Assembly: GCF_005281475.1 (NCBI RefSeq)
Contig: NZ_CP040106.1
Coordinates: forward strand, 5,931,001 to 5,995,000
DNA from: Echinicola rosea
Lineage (GTDB): Bacteria > Bacteroidota > Bacteroidia > Cytophagales > Cyclobacteriaceae
Length of the DNA stretch: 64,000 nt
Direction: 5' to 3'
The position numbers and the translations under genes are program-made. Of this stretch, positions 19,098 through 28,139 are shown piece after piece; the stretch's first letter is position 1; every line of letters begins with the position of its first letter. Under the pieces are notes generated by a model, which was not told the origin of the DNA, did not search any database, and was given only the letters and a program-made list of their open reading frames with translations.

Positions 19098-19700
19098 ATG
19101 AAAAAGAAAATTTCGGAAATTAGGAAGAAGGAAATTGTGGAAGGATTCTATTCCTTGGCCAAGGAAAACGGTCTTGAGAACACCTCAATCGCTAAAATCG
19201 GAAAACACCTGAACATACCTCCAAGTTTGGTCATGCATTATTTCCCTACCAAAGACATCCTCATTTCCCATCTAATCGATTACATCCTTGACCAGTACCT
19301 CAAGATTTACGAGCCTGCCATTCGTGAATTAAAAGAAAAGGAACATGCAGATCCCAAAACTTTCATAGACAAGCTTTTTTCCAGGGATTGGAACCTGCTA
19401 TTTGATGATGGTGTCTTTTACAGCTGCTTTGCCCTAATCTTTAGAAACGACAAAATCAAAAAGGAATACAGAAGACTACATGATCGGCTACGGGAGTTCC
19501 TGAAAGAGATCCTAGACAAGGACGAAACGCTCAAAGGAGCCAACACCCTAGTGCTTGCCGAACAGATTTTTGTAGTCGTAGAAGGTGCATATTATTACCT
19601 TTCCATGATTGATAATGATGAAGTTTACGACCAGAAAGTTATTTTTTACAAAGAACAAGTTTATGACTTATTGCGCAGAAATGAAGACCTGAATTTATAA
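19098..19700 (+). CDS. TetR-family transcriptional regulator
   Basis: 200 aa from the ATG at 19098; the frame is open to 19044 but the upstream codons lack character. The N-terminal helix-turn-helix is clear: RKKEIVEGFYSLAKENGLEN, then TSIAKIGKHLNIPPSLVMHY and FPTKDILI. The C-terminal ligand domain (about 60-200) is helical and unassigned. It is divergent from susC, and motifs in the shared intergenic region match. Its last 40 bases overlap the 3' end of the convergent membrane-protein gene, so transcripts of the two could interfere. Confidence 0.85.
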   Translation: MKKKISEIRKKEIVEGFYSLAKENGLENTSIAKIGKHLNIPPSLVMHYFPTKDILISHLIDYILDQYLKIYEPAIRELKEKEHADPKTFIDKLFSRDWNLLFDDGVFYSCFALIFRNDKIKKEYRRLHDRLREFLKEILDKDETLKGANTLVLAEQIFVVVEGAYYYLSMIDNDEVYDQKVIFYKEQVYDLLRRNEDLNL

Positions 19701-19912
19701 ATGGCCATTATAGCAATGATGGCCCATACACCATTTACCAAAATATTGGCTCGGTCTGTCAAATGTACCGCATGCACCACCAAGCAGATGGCTCCACCCA
19801 AATTCATCAAATGATAAGTAATGGCCTCCTGCCTAAGCCATCCTTTGGAGAGCATAAAGTAAGAAACAATGTACAACACCGCTCCCAACCAACCGAAAAT
19901 CTCAAATACCAT
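19661..19912 (-). CDS. CBU_0592-like small membrane protein
   Basis: 83 aa from the ATG at 19912 (an upstream ATG at 19945 would add 11 residues). Three membrane helices are apparent: FEIFGWLGAVLYIVSYFML, then AITYHLMNLGGAICLVVHAV and ANILVNGVWAIIAIMAIYKF. This matches the small CBU_0592-like membrane protein family, whose function I do not know. It overlaps the 3' end of the TetR gene by 40 bases in convergent orientation. The intact helices support it as a real gene. Confidence 0.65.
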   Translation of the reverse strand: MVFEIFGWLGAVLYIVSYFMLSKGWLRQEAITYHLMNLGGAICLVVHAVHLTDRANILVNGVWAIIAIMAIYKFRSSFLRNKS

Positions 19913-20072
19913 AACACTATGCTTTGGTCCAACGTCTAACAGCACAGCACCTCTGCCTGCACCCCTATATTATTAAAAACTATTCACAAATCACCATACA
20001 TCTTATATCGATGACAAAAACTCTTTTGTAACTTTATACAAACATCCACCAACCACCTACCCTACATTAACC

Positions 20073-21386
20073 ATGACCAAGCACAACAGCATTTCCGAAA
20101 GGGCACTTAAAGCAGCCCAAAGTAGTATGAGGGCCGACTTGGAAGTTTACTTTGAAGCCTTGGATAACCTCTACGACCCGGCTGAAAATCCCCTAGGCAC
20201 CTTCCCCTTAAATATGGCGGAAAATGTCTTGGGATGGCACCTGCTAAAGGATAACATCCAAACCATCCAAGAAACCGTAAAAATCCCCGACTGGGCTTCT
20301 AAATACGGTAACACCCTGGGCGTGGATACTTTCCGGGAAACTGTCGCCCAATTTCTCTCTGAATTCCTTATTGGCTGCCCCGTGAGCAAAGACCATTTGG
20401 CTTTTTCTTCTGGCCTGACTTCAGCCATTGACCTCACTGCCTTTTTGCTTGCCGATCAGGGCGACACAGCTGTTTTTCCCGCTCCTGCATACCCCGTCTA
20501 TAAAAACGACATTGGCGCCATACCGGGCCTCAAGCGCTTTGACCTGCATACCCACCATGCTATTGACGAACTGAAAAACGGCATTCCCCTCACTATAAAA
20601 CATTTGGATGAAACCCTTCACAGGCTTACTGAAGCTGGAGAAGTATTCAAAATTTTGGTACTGACCAGTCCTGACAATCCTACAGGAGCTGTTTATTCGC
20701 ATAAGCAACTTCTCGAAATCACAGCTTGGTGTATCGATCACAAGATCCACCTTATCGTCAATGAAATTTACGGGCTTTCACTCATTGACACCACTCACCC
20801 GGCCATAGCCGGTGATTACAAAAACCCGGAACCTTTTAGTTCGTTTGGAAAGATCATGGCCAAACACCAAAGCCCTTATCTCCACCTTTGGTATTCATTC
20901 TCCAAGGATTTTGGCATTTCTGGTTTCCGGGTAGGCCTGGTCCATTCCCATAATGAGGCCTTCCTAAAAGCCTATGCCAACACCAATCTCACCCACTCGG
21001 TCTCCAACCACACCCAGTGGCTCCTACAATGCCTGTTGGAAGACCGAAAATTCATTGGAAATTATATTGCGCACTACCAAAAAGAGCTGACCGATTGCTA
21101 CGTAATGGTCGTCGCATCACTAAAAAAACTCCAAATCCCTTATGTCCCTTCACGCGGAAGTCTCTTCGTCTGGATTGACCTGTCTGCATGGCTTGCAGAA
21201 AACACCGATGAAGGCCAAAAGGCCCTGTGGATGGATATTTATCAATCTACCGGGGTTCTCCTGACGCCAGGTGAAGGCTTTGGGCACCTCCAAAAGGGAC
21301 ATTTCAGATTGGTCATCTCCTCCCACACCAAAGCAGCCCTGCAGGTAGCCATCCAACGACTGGAAGACTATCTCAAACATAATTAA
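20073..21386 (+). CDS. Class I/II PLP aminotransferase (ACC-synthase-like)
   Basis: 437 aa, fold type I. Visible marks: the APAYPVY segment, DNPTG (211-215), the Schiff-base Lys278 in SFSKDFGISGFRVG and the carboxylate-binding Arg in GHFRLVIS. Overall pattern resembles 1-aminocyclopropane-1-carboxylate synthase-like aminotransferases. The position that normally reads DE(I/V)Y, whose Asp contacts the PLP pyridine nitrogen, is Asn230-Glu-Ile-Tyr here (codon AAT). Either the enzyme has altered chemistry or the alignment shifts locally. It is a single gene, convergent with the Bat operon 74 bases downstream. Substrate unknown. Confidence 0.8.
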   Translation: MTKHNSISERALKAAQSSMRADLEVYFEALDNLYDPAENPLGTFPLNMAENVLGWHLLKDNIQTIQETVKIPDWASKYGNTLGVDTFRETVAQFLSEFLIGCPVSKDHLAFSSGLTSAIDLTAFLLADQGDTAVFPAPAYPVYKNDIGAIPGLKRFDLHTHHAIDELKNGIPLTIKHLDETLHRLTEAGEVFKILVLTSPDNPTGAVYSHKQLLEITAWCIDHKIHLIVNEIYGLSLIDTTHPAIAGDYKNPEPFSSFGKIMAKHQSPYLHLWYSFSKDFGISGFRVGLVHSHNEAFLKAYANTNLTHSVSNHTQWLLQCLLEDRKFIGNYIAHYQKELTDCYVMVVASLKKLQIPYVPSRGSLFVWIDLSAWLAENTDEGQKALWMDIYQSTGVLLTPGEGFGHLQKGHFRLVISSHTKAALQVAIQRLEDYLKHN

Positions 21387-21460
21387 GTGAGGTCAGGCCG
21401 AGCGGACTTGTCTATCCTCCAGAGGATGGGATAATTTTAGAAAATCGAAATATGAGGTTA

Positions 21461-22891
21461 CTAAGGATTGATCCAAAACCCTTCATTGGTGACGGGCTTT
21501 ATTTCGTCTTCCGCATCAAGATAAATCTTTCTGGAAAGCGTTAGCTCTTTCAGCAAATCTCCATTCAGCTTTAAGCCCTTCTCATCGGCAGAAGACCATT
21601 GACTCACGTGGCGTTTCAGTCCAGGACTGCCCCATCCTTCTGCAAAATAATGCAGTGTCGGTTCTTTCAGGCCTAGTTGGTCAATCCAGCGATAGAGGGC
21701 ATTCATGGCCGCATTGCCTCGCTTGCTTTTTGCCGCTTCCTTGAACTGATCGAAGAAGTAAGGCTCAGAGCGCAGGTACTGTTGCTTTTTCTCATGATAC
21801 CGCTTGATCAGACGAGGCACCCATTTCACCAACAGATAAAGCAATAAGGCCACCAAGACAATCATGGCCGCCAACTTCTCTGGGCTTAGCCCCAGAAAGG
21901 TCAATGGGGCTTTCTCTTCTGCCACAGCGGCTTCTGTTTTTTGGACGGTAAGCAGCGAATCCTTCAAGGTCTCCAACATCCCCAAATCGGGATTGGGGTT
22001 TACATTGACTTTTACACTTGGGAGTGTGCGTTTATAGAGTTGCTGTTGGTAGGGGTTCCACCAAGTAAATACCATCTCGGGGATCTCTACTGCCCCTTCC
22101 TTCTCAAAAAGGTAGCGCGTCACCTCTGTCCGTACTGCACCGATGGCCGTTTTGGTACGGATATTTTGAATATCACTTCGACCGGGATACTGGCTGACAC
22201 CCGGCAGGCTGTCCCATGCTATAGGAGGGATCAGCTGCGGCACGGTGTTGTCCGCATTCCTGATGATCTTCCGCTGGATGACATCACCGACCTTGACGTC
22301 CTTCAAGCTGCCACTCCATTCCTGCCGCACACTAAAGCTACTCGAGACTAGCCAACTGTTGATATTAAATCCGGGAGGAATCGGCCGGACCTTGATCACC
22401 CGTGCCTTGGTCGTTATGGTGTGGGGCTTTCCCTTGTAGTCTCCATCTTCCGGTGATTCTACTTCTATTTCTACGGCAGGAAATTGCACATCCTTATTGG
22501 CAAAGGGAAAAACATTGTAGATCATTTCTACCCCGGGGTAGGTTTTTCCATTTTTGGAAGTGCTGGTGCTGACATTACGAAAGAAAACGGTATAGGCGCC
22601 GTTCACTTTTATATTGCCCGGGTCCACGCCTTTGGTAAACCAGGTGGACGTGTAAACGCGAACAGTAACCTGCACGGGCTCTCCCACATATGCTGTGCTC
22701 TTATTCAGCTGCACTTCACTCCAGAGGGTCTGTCCTGAAACAGGAAGCAACACACAACAAAATGCCAGTACACACAAGCATCCTGCACGCCAATAGTTAT
22801 CGGCCTGTCTCTCCCAGTCAAGGAACTTTGCAAGCCTCCCCAAGCCACTCTTACGGGTTGCGTTCATGTATAGGCTACCAGCTTTTCTCAT
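21461..22891 (-). CDS. batD: BatD-like aerotolerance protein
   Basis: 476 aa. The start at 22891 overlaps batBC by 17 bases; an ATG at 22867 is an alternative. An N-terminal hydrophobic stretch (CLCVLAFCCVLLPVSG) acts as signal or anchor. The periplasmic part has repeated immunoglobulin-like beta domains (VGEPVQVTVRVYTSTWFTKG; GDVIQRKIIRNADNTVPQLI), typical of BatD. One membrane helix follows near 335-355 (LAAMIVLVALLLYLLVKW), then a cytoplasmic helical tail. It is the last gene of the operon. Bat proteins are linked to oxygen tolerance and envelope maintenance; the mechanism is unsettled. No batE follows. Confidence 0.85.
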   Translation of the reverse strand: MRKAGSLYMNATRKSGLGRLAKFLDWERQADNYWRAGCLCVLAFCCVLLPVSGQTLWSEVQLNKSTAYVGEPVQVTVRVYTSTWFTKGVDPGNIKVNGAYTVFFRNVSTSTSKNGKTYPGVEMIYNVFPFANKDVQFPAVEIEVESPEDGDYKGKPHTITTKARVIKVRPIPPGFNINSWLVSSSFSVRQEWSGSLKDVKVGDVIQRKIIRNADNTVPQLIPPIAWDSLPGVSQYPGRSDIQNIRTKTAIGAVRTEVTRYLFEKEGAVEIPEMVFTWWNPYQQQLYKRTLPSVKVNVNPNPDLGMLETLKDSLLTVQKTEAAVAEEKAPLTFLGLSPEKLAAMIVLVALLLYLLVKWVPRLIKRYHEKKQQYLRSEPYFFDQFKEAAKSKRGNAAMNALYRWIDQLGLKEPTLHYFAEGWGSPGLKRHVSQWSSADEKGLKLNGDLLKELTLSRKIYLDAEDEIKPVTNEGFWINP

Positions 22892-24605
22892 TGGGATCAG
22901 GTTTCATTTTTTTGCGTTTCACCTCGAATTCAAATTTCTTTTGTAAAAACCGAGCCGGATCATCATCAATTTTACGCAGCAGGACTTCTTGGTTATCATC
23001 GGACTTGCCGGCCATCTTCAAATCATCAGGAACTTCGTCCAGCTCCTTGGCGGTTCTGGTACCCGTAGTGGCGGTCTCCGACAAGCGTTCTTTCTCCATG
23101 TCCTTTTTCGTTGCTTCCTGTCCTCCTCCACTGAGGTCCTCCATGCTTTTGTTTTGTCTGGTTTTGGCAGGGCCGTTTTCCGCCTGCTCCTCTGCTTGGG
23201 AAGGATCGATTTTACCTCCGCCAGAAAGCACCTTGTCCAGTTGCATTTTACTGTCTTGGGCCACTTTTAACCCAGGATCTTGGGAAGCTGCCACCCCGAA
23301 TGCCATCTGGGCCGCTGCATAATCACCGTTTTTGAAATAGGCCAATCCCAAGTTATACGCACCTATGGCACTGGTATCTTGGCTGAAGGCCTGAATCGCT
23401 TCCTCATAATCTCCTGCTTTGTAAAATGCCACGCCTTTGCGGAGGGGATTGTCATATAATTTTGCCGCCGCCTCAAAATCTCCCGCATTGCTTTTTTTCT
23501 GAGCCTGGTAATCCCTGGTGTACCATAGATCGGCAAAGTGCTCCACGGGCTGTTTTTGGCCACAGGAGCTGAGCATTACCGCCAAGCCAAACACTACCCA
23601 GCCCCTACGAAACCACATCAACAAAATGAGTGCAGCTGGAATGACCAACAACAAGCCGACATCCCTCCACTCGTCCTTCTTTTCCTCTGGTTGTTCTGTG
23701 AATTTCAGGTTTTCACGGACATCTTTGGCAATCAATTCCACATCACTGTTATCCAAAGTCAGGGAATGTACCGCACTGTTTTCGAGGGAATTGATCTGTC
23801 CAAGTACTGCGGAATTCAATGATGAATGCACGGGATTGCCGTCGGTCTTTAACACACCTTTTCCTGAAAATGCGGGCACATCACTTCCCGAAGGAGTATT
23901 CACCGGCATGATTGCCAGTTTACGGTTTCCTGCACCTACAAATTCCTGCACCAGGTCAAAATCTTCCCCTTCAAAATCATCCGAAAACAACAGCACTGTA
24001 CCAGGGGCCGAGGTCACACTCATTAGACTATCGGCCAACACCAATGCGCTAGAGAGATCGGATCCCCTGAAAGGCATCACCTTGGGAGATAGTGTTTCGA
24101 TATGGCTTTTGATGATTTTGTAATCCCGGGTCAGTGGCACTATGGTGTGTGCCGTTCCTGCATAGCCCACCAGTGCCACACGTGCTCCCGGTCCCGCATC
24201 CAAGAAATCTGTTATTTTAAATTTTGCCCGCTCTAGACGGCTGGGCTGAATATCATCGGCCATCATGCTTTGGGACAGGTCGAGCAGGATCACCATGGGC
24301 GTTTCGAGCACTTGACCGGGCAGCTCTACTTTTTTCCAAGTCGGCCCCGCCAGCCCTAGGACACCTAAGCCCAGCACCGTCATCAACAACAGGTGCATCA
24401 ACAGCTTGACCCGACCGCTGCCTTTACTGATCATATAGGGGCGAAGATGAGGGGCAATGTACCTCTTCCAGCTACTTTGCTCACGTAAATTGGCCAGGCC
24501 TATCAAAAGCAACAACCCCACTCCGGCAAAACCCCAAAGCAGCTGTGGCCTCAAAAAGTGAAAGGCTCCCCAATCTATCGGAAACAAGTCATCAAACATC
24601 CCCAT
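22875..24605 (-). CDS. BatB-BatC fusion (VWA plus TPR)
   Basis: 576 aa. Residues 1-340 are BatB: two N-terminal membrane helices, a von Willebrand A domain with a MIDAS DLSQS (Asp109) and a closing helix near 320-340. It continues without a stop into a BatC-like segment that begins with a hydrophobic stretch and Cys (VFGLAVMLSSCG), followed by TPR repeats (RKGVAFYKAGDYEEAIQAFS; AYNLGLAYFKNGDYAAAQMA) and a charged Lys/Glu-rich tail. In several Bacteroidota batB and batC are separate genes, so this is a fusion. The gene overlaps batA by 14 and batD by 17 bases. Confidence 0.88.
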   Translation of the reverse strand: MGMFDDLFPIDWGAFHFLRPQLLWGFAGVGLLLLIGLANLREQSSWKRYIAPHLRPYMISKGSGRVKLLMHLLLMTVLGLGVLGLAGPTWKKVELPGQVLETPMVILLDLSQSMMADDIQPSRLERAKFKITDFLDAGPGARVALVGYAGTAHTIVPLTRDYKIIKSHIETLSPKVMPFRGSDLSSALVLADSLMSVTSAPGTVLLFSDDFEGEDFDLVQEFVGAGNRKLAIMPVNTPSGSDVPAFSGKGVLKTDGNPVHSSLNSAVLGQINSLENSAVHSLTLDNSDVELIAKDVRENLKFTEQPEEKKDEWRDVGLLLVIPAALILLMWFRRGWVVFGLAVMLSSCGQKQPVEHFADLWYTRDYQAQKKSNAGDFEAAAKLYDNPLRKGVAFYKAGDYEEAIQAFSQDTSAIGAYNLGLAYFKNGDYAAAQMAFGVAASQDPGLKVAQDSKMQLDKVLSGGGKIDPSQAEEQAENGPAKTRQNKSMEDLSGGGQEATKKDMEKERLSETATTGTRTAKELDEVPDDLKMAGKSDDNQEVLLRKIDDDPARFLQKKFEFEVKRKKMKPDPNEKSW

Positions 24606-25599
24606 CTTTGTTCATTCCTTTTTTTATTACGCCTCCCAAATTATTCAGCAAACTGGCCATGAATAGCAACATCATGGCTGCCGCCAAAGGATACATGTAC
24701 AATAAAGTCACCGGGCGGTGCTCCTCTTCTTCATACTCGATCGGCTCCAGCGTATCCACTTCCTGGTAGATTTGTTGCAACTGCCCCGCATCTTTTGCGA
24801 GAAAATACCTTCCGCCCGTCATTTCCGCAATTTGCTGCAAGGTCTTCTCATCCAGGTCTGATCCGGAATCGCCCGGATTACCGATGCCGATGGTATAGAT
24901 GATCACCGAGTCCTGTTTGGCCATGTCTGCCCCATCCAGTGGCAACACATCCGTCCCTGCATCCACACCGTCTGTCAGCAATAACATCACCTTGGTCTTG
25001 ATCGTATCCTGATCAAACATATCAATGCCTTTCGTGATGGCCTTTCCGATATGGGTCATCTGCCCCGCCATGCCCACATCCGCTTCCTCCAGCATCTGAT
25101 CCACCGTGCCCAGATCAGGTGTAAAAGGCGCTTGGACATAGGCATTGGTCGCAAAAAAAACCAAGCCCATTCGGTCCCCTTTTCGCTTTTCAATAAAATC
25201 ATGCATCAGGGACTTTACCGCATCCCATCTTCTTACTTTTTCACCATTTACCTCCCAGTCCTTTTGGGCCATACTGAATGAAATATCTGCTGTGATCAGA
25301 AAATTCCGTGAAGTTTTCACTTTCATTTGGGGCTCTCCCACGAGCTGGGGCGAAGAAAGGGTCACCACGACCAATACCCATCCCAAGATCAATATCAGCC
25401 AATTGAAAAAATTACGTCTTTTGACCAATGCCGACCGTCGTGGCTTGTCCCCCGTATAATCCAAGGCCTTTTCAAACCCGGGATATTGCAGCGACGGGCT
25501 TTTTATCCGCAGTGGAGGCAAGATAAAAAACAGCAGTATGGGCAATGGCAACAGCCAAAACATCCAAGGATAGCCGATTTCGAAATTAGCGGGTAGCAT
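24592..25599 (-). CDS. batA: BatA von Willebrand A membrane protein
   Basis: 335 aa. Membrane helices at about 12-30 and 66-82 and one near the C-terminus (LLYMYPLAAAMMLLFMASLL) flank a VWA domain. The MIDAS is complete: DISFS (Asp105, Ser107, Ser109), a Thr in GQMTHIG, and Asp in LLLTDGVDAG. It should bind a divalent cation and mediate protein contacts, probably with the MoxR ATPase encoded three genes upstream. Its start overlaps the DUF4381 gene and its end overlaps the batBC start, each by 14 bases, indicating tight translational coupling. Confidence 0.9.
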   Translation of the reverse strand: MLPANFEIGYPWMFWLLPLPILLFFILPPLRIKSPSLQYPGFEKALDYTGDKPRRSALVKRRNFFNWLILILGWVLVVVTLSSPQLVGEPQMKVKTSRNFLITADISFSMAQKDWEVNGEKVRRWDAVKSLMHDFIEKRKGDRMGLVFFATNAYVQAPFTPDLGTVDQMLEEADVGMAGQMTHIGKAITKGIDMFDQDTIKTKVMLLLTDGVDAGTDVLPLDGADMAKQDSVIIYTIGIGNPGDSGSDLDEKTLQQIAEMTGGRYFLAKDAGQLQQIYQEVDTLEPIEYEEEEHRPVTLLYMYPLAAAMMLLFMASLLNNLGGVIKKGMNKDGDV

Positions 25600-26089
25600 G
25601 ATCTTTGATCCACTTTTTAGTGTTGGTAATAATGGCTGTCTTTACTTGCTCTTCAGGCAGTTCATCTTGGTAAATCAGCCGGTCTATCCGCTCCTCTAGC
25701 GCCATGAAGCCAACCCCTTGGGCTTTTTTGTCCAAAAAGGTGTACCAAGACTTTCCGTACATTTGTCCTACCGTGTCACGTCCGTAAGCATGCATCGCCG
25801 TACGCTTCAGCAACACAAAACTGTAAAACAAAGGACGCTTTCCGCTGGCCACATTTTCCAGTTCAGCAAGGGCTTCCCGACGGTACCGGTTTTTATGATA
25901 TGCCCGCACCTGCAAAACCACCAACACCACAATCCCCAACAACCCCAGCCCACCCAAAATAGGCCAGCCAATGGTCTCAAAAGTAAAGGACACCGCCTCC
26001 GGCTCCTGCAAGGGTCCCAGCTTAAGTCCGGCAGCGATTTGCGCCAATGAATCGGTAGCCAACGTATCTTGTCTTACCATCATGTTCAT
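25586..26089 (-). CDS. DUF4381-family membrane protein of the Bat operon
   Basis: 167 aa. One membrane helix near 40-62 (WPILGGLGLLGIVVLVVLQV) is followed by a cytoplasmic helical domain starting YHKNRYRREALAELE. This is the DUF4381 pattern found between DUF58 and batA genes. The start overlaps the DUF58 stop (ATGA). ATGs at 26083 and 26080 are alternatives. Function is unknown, but operon position suggests a scaffold linking the MoxR/DUF58 part to the VWA proteins. Confidence 0.8.
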   Translation of the reverse strand: MNMMVRQDTLATDSLAQIAAGLKLGPLQEPEAVSFTFETIGWPILGGLGLLGIVVLVVLQVRAYHKNRYRREALAELENVASGKRPLFYSFVLLKRTAMHAYGRDTVGQMYGKSWYTFLDKKAQGVGFMALEERIDRLIYQDELPEEQVKTAIITNTKKWIKDHATR

Positions 26090-27024
26090 CGCTTTCCTTT
26101 TTTAAAATAAGTTTTGATTTGGCTTTCGATTGGCGTTACCGTGTCCACACTGAAGACAGGTATCTTATGTTTTTTCAAGGTCGCCTCAAAAGCCGTTAGA
26201 TCCGCATCAAAACCTTCTTCAAATTGCTTTTGTAAAGGCTTTTTGCGGCCATCGATGCTCACTTGGTACTGGAGGTTTCCCGCGACAAATTTTGATTTGG
26301 GAATCTCCCGCTCCATGGGGTCAAACACCTTGGCCACTACCACATCATTGTGCTGGGCGATCTGCTTGAGGTATTTGATAGTCTGGGGAGAATAGCGGTG
26401 AAAATCACCAATAAAAAAAACTAAGAAATCATGGGTAACGATATTCCTGATTCGGGCAACAACCTCCTTGAGCGCCATATCAAAATCAATAGCCTGTGAA
26501 GTAGCCAACTCATGGTTTCTGGAAACAATTTTTTCCAATAAACGAAGAATATTTTTACGGTCGCGCTTAGGAAAAACAATGTCTATTCCCTCATCTGCGA
26601 AGACCACTCCCCCCACGCGATCCCCTTCCTTGAGTACGCGGAAAGCCAGCATTGCGGCAAGTTCAGCAGCCACCACCGCTTTTGTGCGCTTTTGGGAACC
26701 AAAAAACATGGATTTTGACTGGTCCACCACAATGAGTGCCGGTTTTTCTTTTTCTTCGGTAAAGACCCGCGTGTGCGTTTGCTGTGTTCGAGCGGTGACT
26801 TTCCAATCGATATTGCGAATATCATCTCCCTTTACGTAATTCCTTACCTCCTCAAAATCCAATCCCCTCCCCCTGAGCTTGGAGGCATGTTTGCCTGCCA
26901 AAATGGTATTTACTTTCTGCTTTCTGGCCTGAAGGCTAAAATGATGCGCCAGGTACTCCATCCTAAGCAACTCCTCCAGGGAGGTGAATACATCTTTGGG
27001 ATATTTCTGTTGACTACTGGCCAT
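26086..27024 (-). CDS. DUF58-domain protein of the Bat operon
   Basis: 312 aa, soluble. It contains the family signature GRGLDFEEVRNYVKGDDIRN followed by IDWKVTARTQQ, and a VWA-like fold with DQSKS near residue 100. DUF58 proteins are nearly always encoded next to MoxR ATPases, as here (9 bases downstream of moxR), and are thought to bind it. The stop overlaps the DUF4381 start. Confidence 0.88.
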   Translation of the reverse strand: MASSQQKYPKDVFTSLEELLRMEYLAHHFSLQARKQKVNTILAGKHASKLRGRGLDFEEVRNYVKGDDIRNIDWKVTARTQQTHTRVFTEEKEKPALIVVDQSKSMFFGSQKRTKAVVAAELAAMLAFRVLKEGDRVGGVVFADEGIDIVFPKRDRKNILRLLEKIVSRNHELATSQAIDFDMALKEVVARIRNIVTHDFLVFFIGDFHRYSPQTIKYLKQIAQHNDVVVAKVFDPMEREIPKSKFVAGNLQYQVSIDGRKKPLQKQFEEGFDADLTAFEATLKKHKIPVFSVDTVTPIESQIKTYFKKGKR

Positions 27025-27033
27025 AAGGACGTT

Positions 27034-27999
27034 TTATGCTACCACGGCTACTTTACCGATCAATTCCTCCAACACCTTGTCTGCTGTCACGCCTTCTGCA
27101 TTGGCCTCATAGCTTAGGATCAAGCGATGGCGCAAGCAGTCGTGCACCACTGCCCGGATATCCTCTGGAGTGACATGGTCACGTCCTTGCATCCAAGCAT
27201 GGGTCCTGGAAGCCCTGTCTATGGCGATGCTTCCTCTTGGGCTGGCACCAAACTCAATCCAGCTATCCAATTCTTCACTGTATTTTTGGGGGTACCGACT
27301 GGCGGAGATTATATCCACAATGTACTTTTCCATGGCTTCTGAAATCTTCACGGTGGCGATTTCCTGCCTTGCCGCAAAAATCACCTCAGGGCTCAGCCGT
27401 TCCTTTTCTTCCCCAGTGGTCTTTTTCTGCTCCTCCCGATTGAGCCGGAGAATGGCCAGCTCGGCAGCATCATCTGGATAGTCAATGATCACGTGCATCA
27501 GAAAACGGTCCATCTGGGCTTCGGGAAGTGGATAAGTCCCTTCCTGCTCCACGGGGTTTTGGGTGGCCATGACCATAAACAGCGGATCCATGGCATAGGT
27601 CTTCCCAGCTACCGACACCTGTCGCTCTTCCATGGCTTCAAGCAATGCCGACTGCACCTTGGCAGGGGCGCGGTTGATCTCATCGGCCAAGATCAGGTTA
27701 TTGAAAATCGGGCCTTGTTGGAAAACAAATTTCTCCTTTAGCTCAGGTTGGTAAATCTCCGTCCCGGTAATATCAGAAGGCAACAAGTCCGGTGTAAACT
27801 GTATCCTGCTCAATCCACAGTCAAGTTCTTTGGAAAGCGTCTTGATCGCCCGTGTCTTGGCCAAGCCCGGCAAGCCTTCCAAAAGCATATTGCCATCGGC
27901 CAACAACACCAAAATAATCCTTTCGATCAGTGTATCCTGCCCGATGATGGAGGCTGACATCCGTGTCTTAAGTTCCTTTATTGATTCATTTGCTGTCAT
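27034..27999 (-). CDS. MoxR-family AAA+ ATPase
   Basis: 321 aa from the ATG at 27999. The frame is open to 28062, but the upstream residues (MGRGAPIQSPITPS) are not MoxR-like. Walker A is EGLPGLAKT (41-49), Walker B LILADEINRAP, followed by the sensor 1 segment MATQNPVEQEGTYPLPEAQM and the lid domain. MoxR ATPases are thought to act as chaperones that assemble or activate complexes with VWA proteins; here the likely partners are the BatA and BatB VWA domains. It is the first gene of the six-gene minus-strand operon, so the promoter should lie in 28000-28140. Confidence 0.9.
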   Translation of the reverse strand: MTANESIKELKTRMSASIIGQDTLIERIILVLLADGNMLLEGLPGLAKTRAIKTLSKELDCGLSRIQFTPDLLPSDITGTEIYQPELKEKFVFQQGPIFNNLILADEINRAPAKVQSALLEAMEERQVSVAGKTYAMDPLFMVMATQNPVEQEGTYPLPEAQMDRFLMHVIIDYPDDAAELAILRLNREEQKKTTGEEKERLSPEVIFAARQEIATVKISEAMEKYIVDIISASRYPQKYSEELDSWIEFGASPRGSIAIDRASRTHAWMQGRDHVTPEDIRAVVHDCLRHRLILSYEANAEGVTADKVLEELIGKVAVVA

Positions 28000-28139
28000 G
28001 TAGTGCGTACTGGTTATTGGTGATGGAGTGATTGGTGACTGGATAGGCGCTCCACGGCCCATAGACTTCCGTAGCCTAACTGCTCCCTATGTTTCTTGGA
28101 CAATAAAGCTATCGGCATTCCCTATTCACCAATAGCTAA

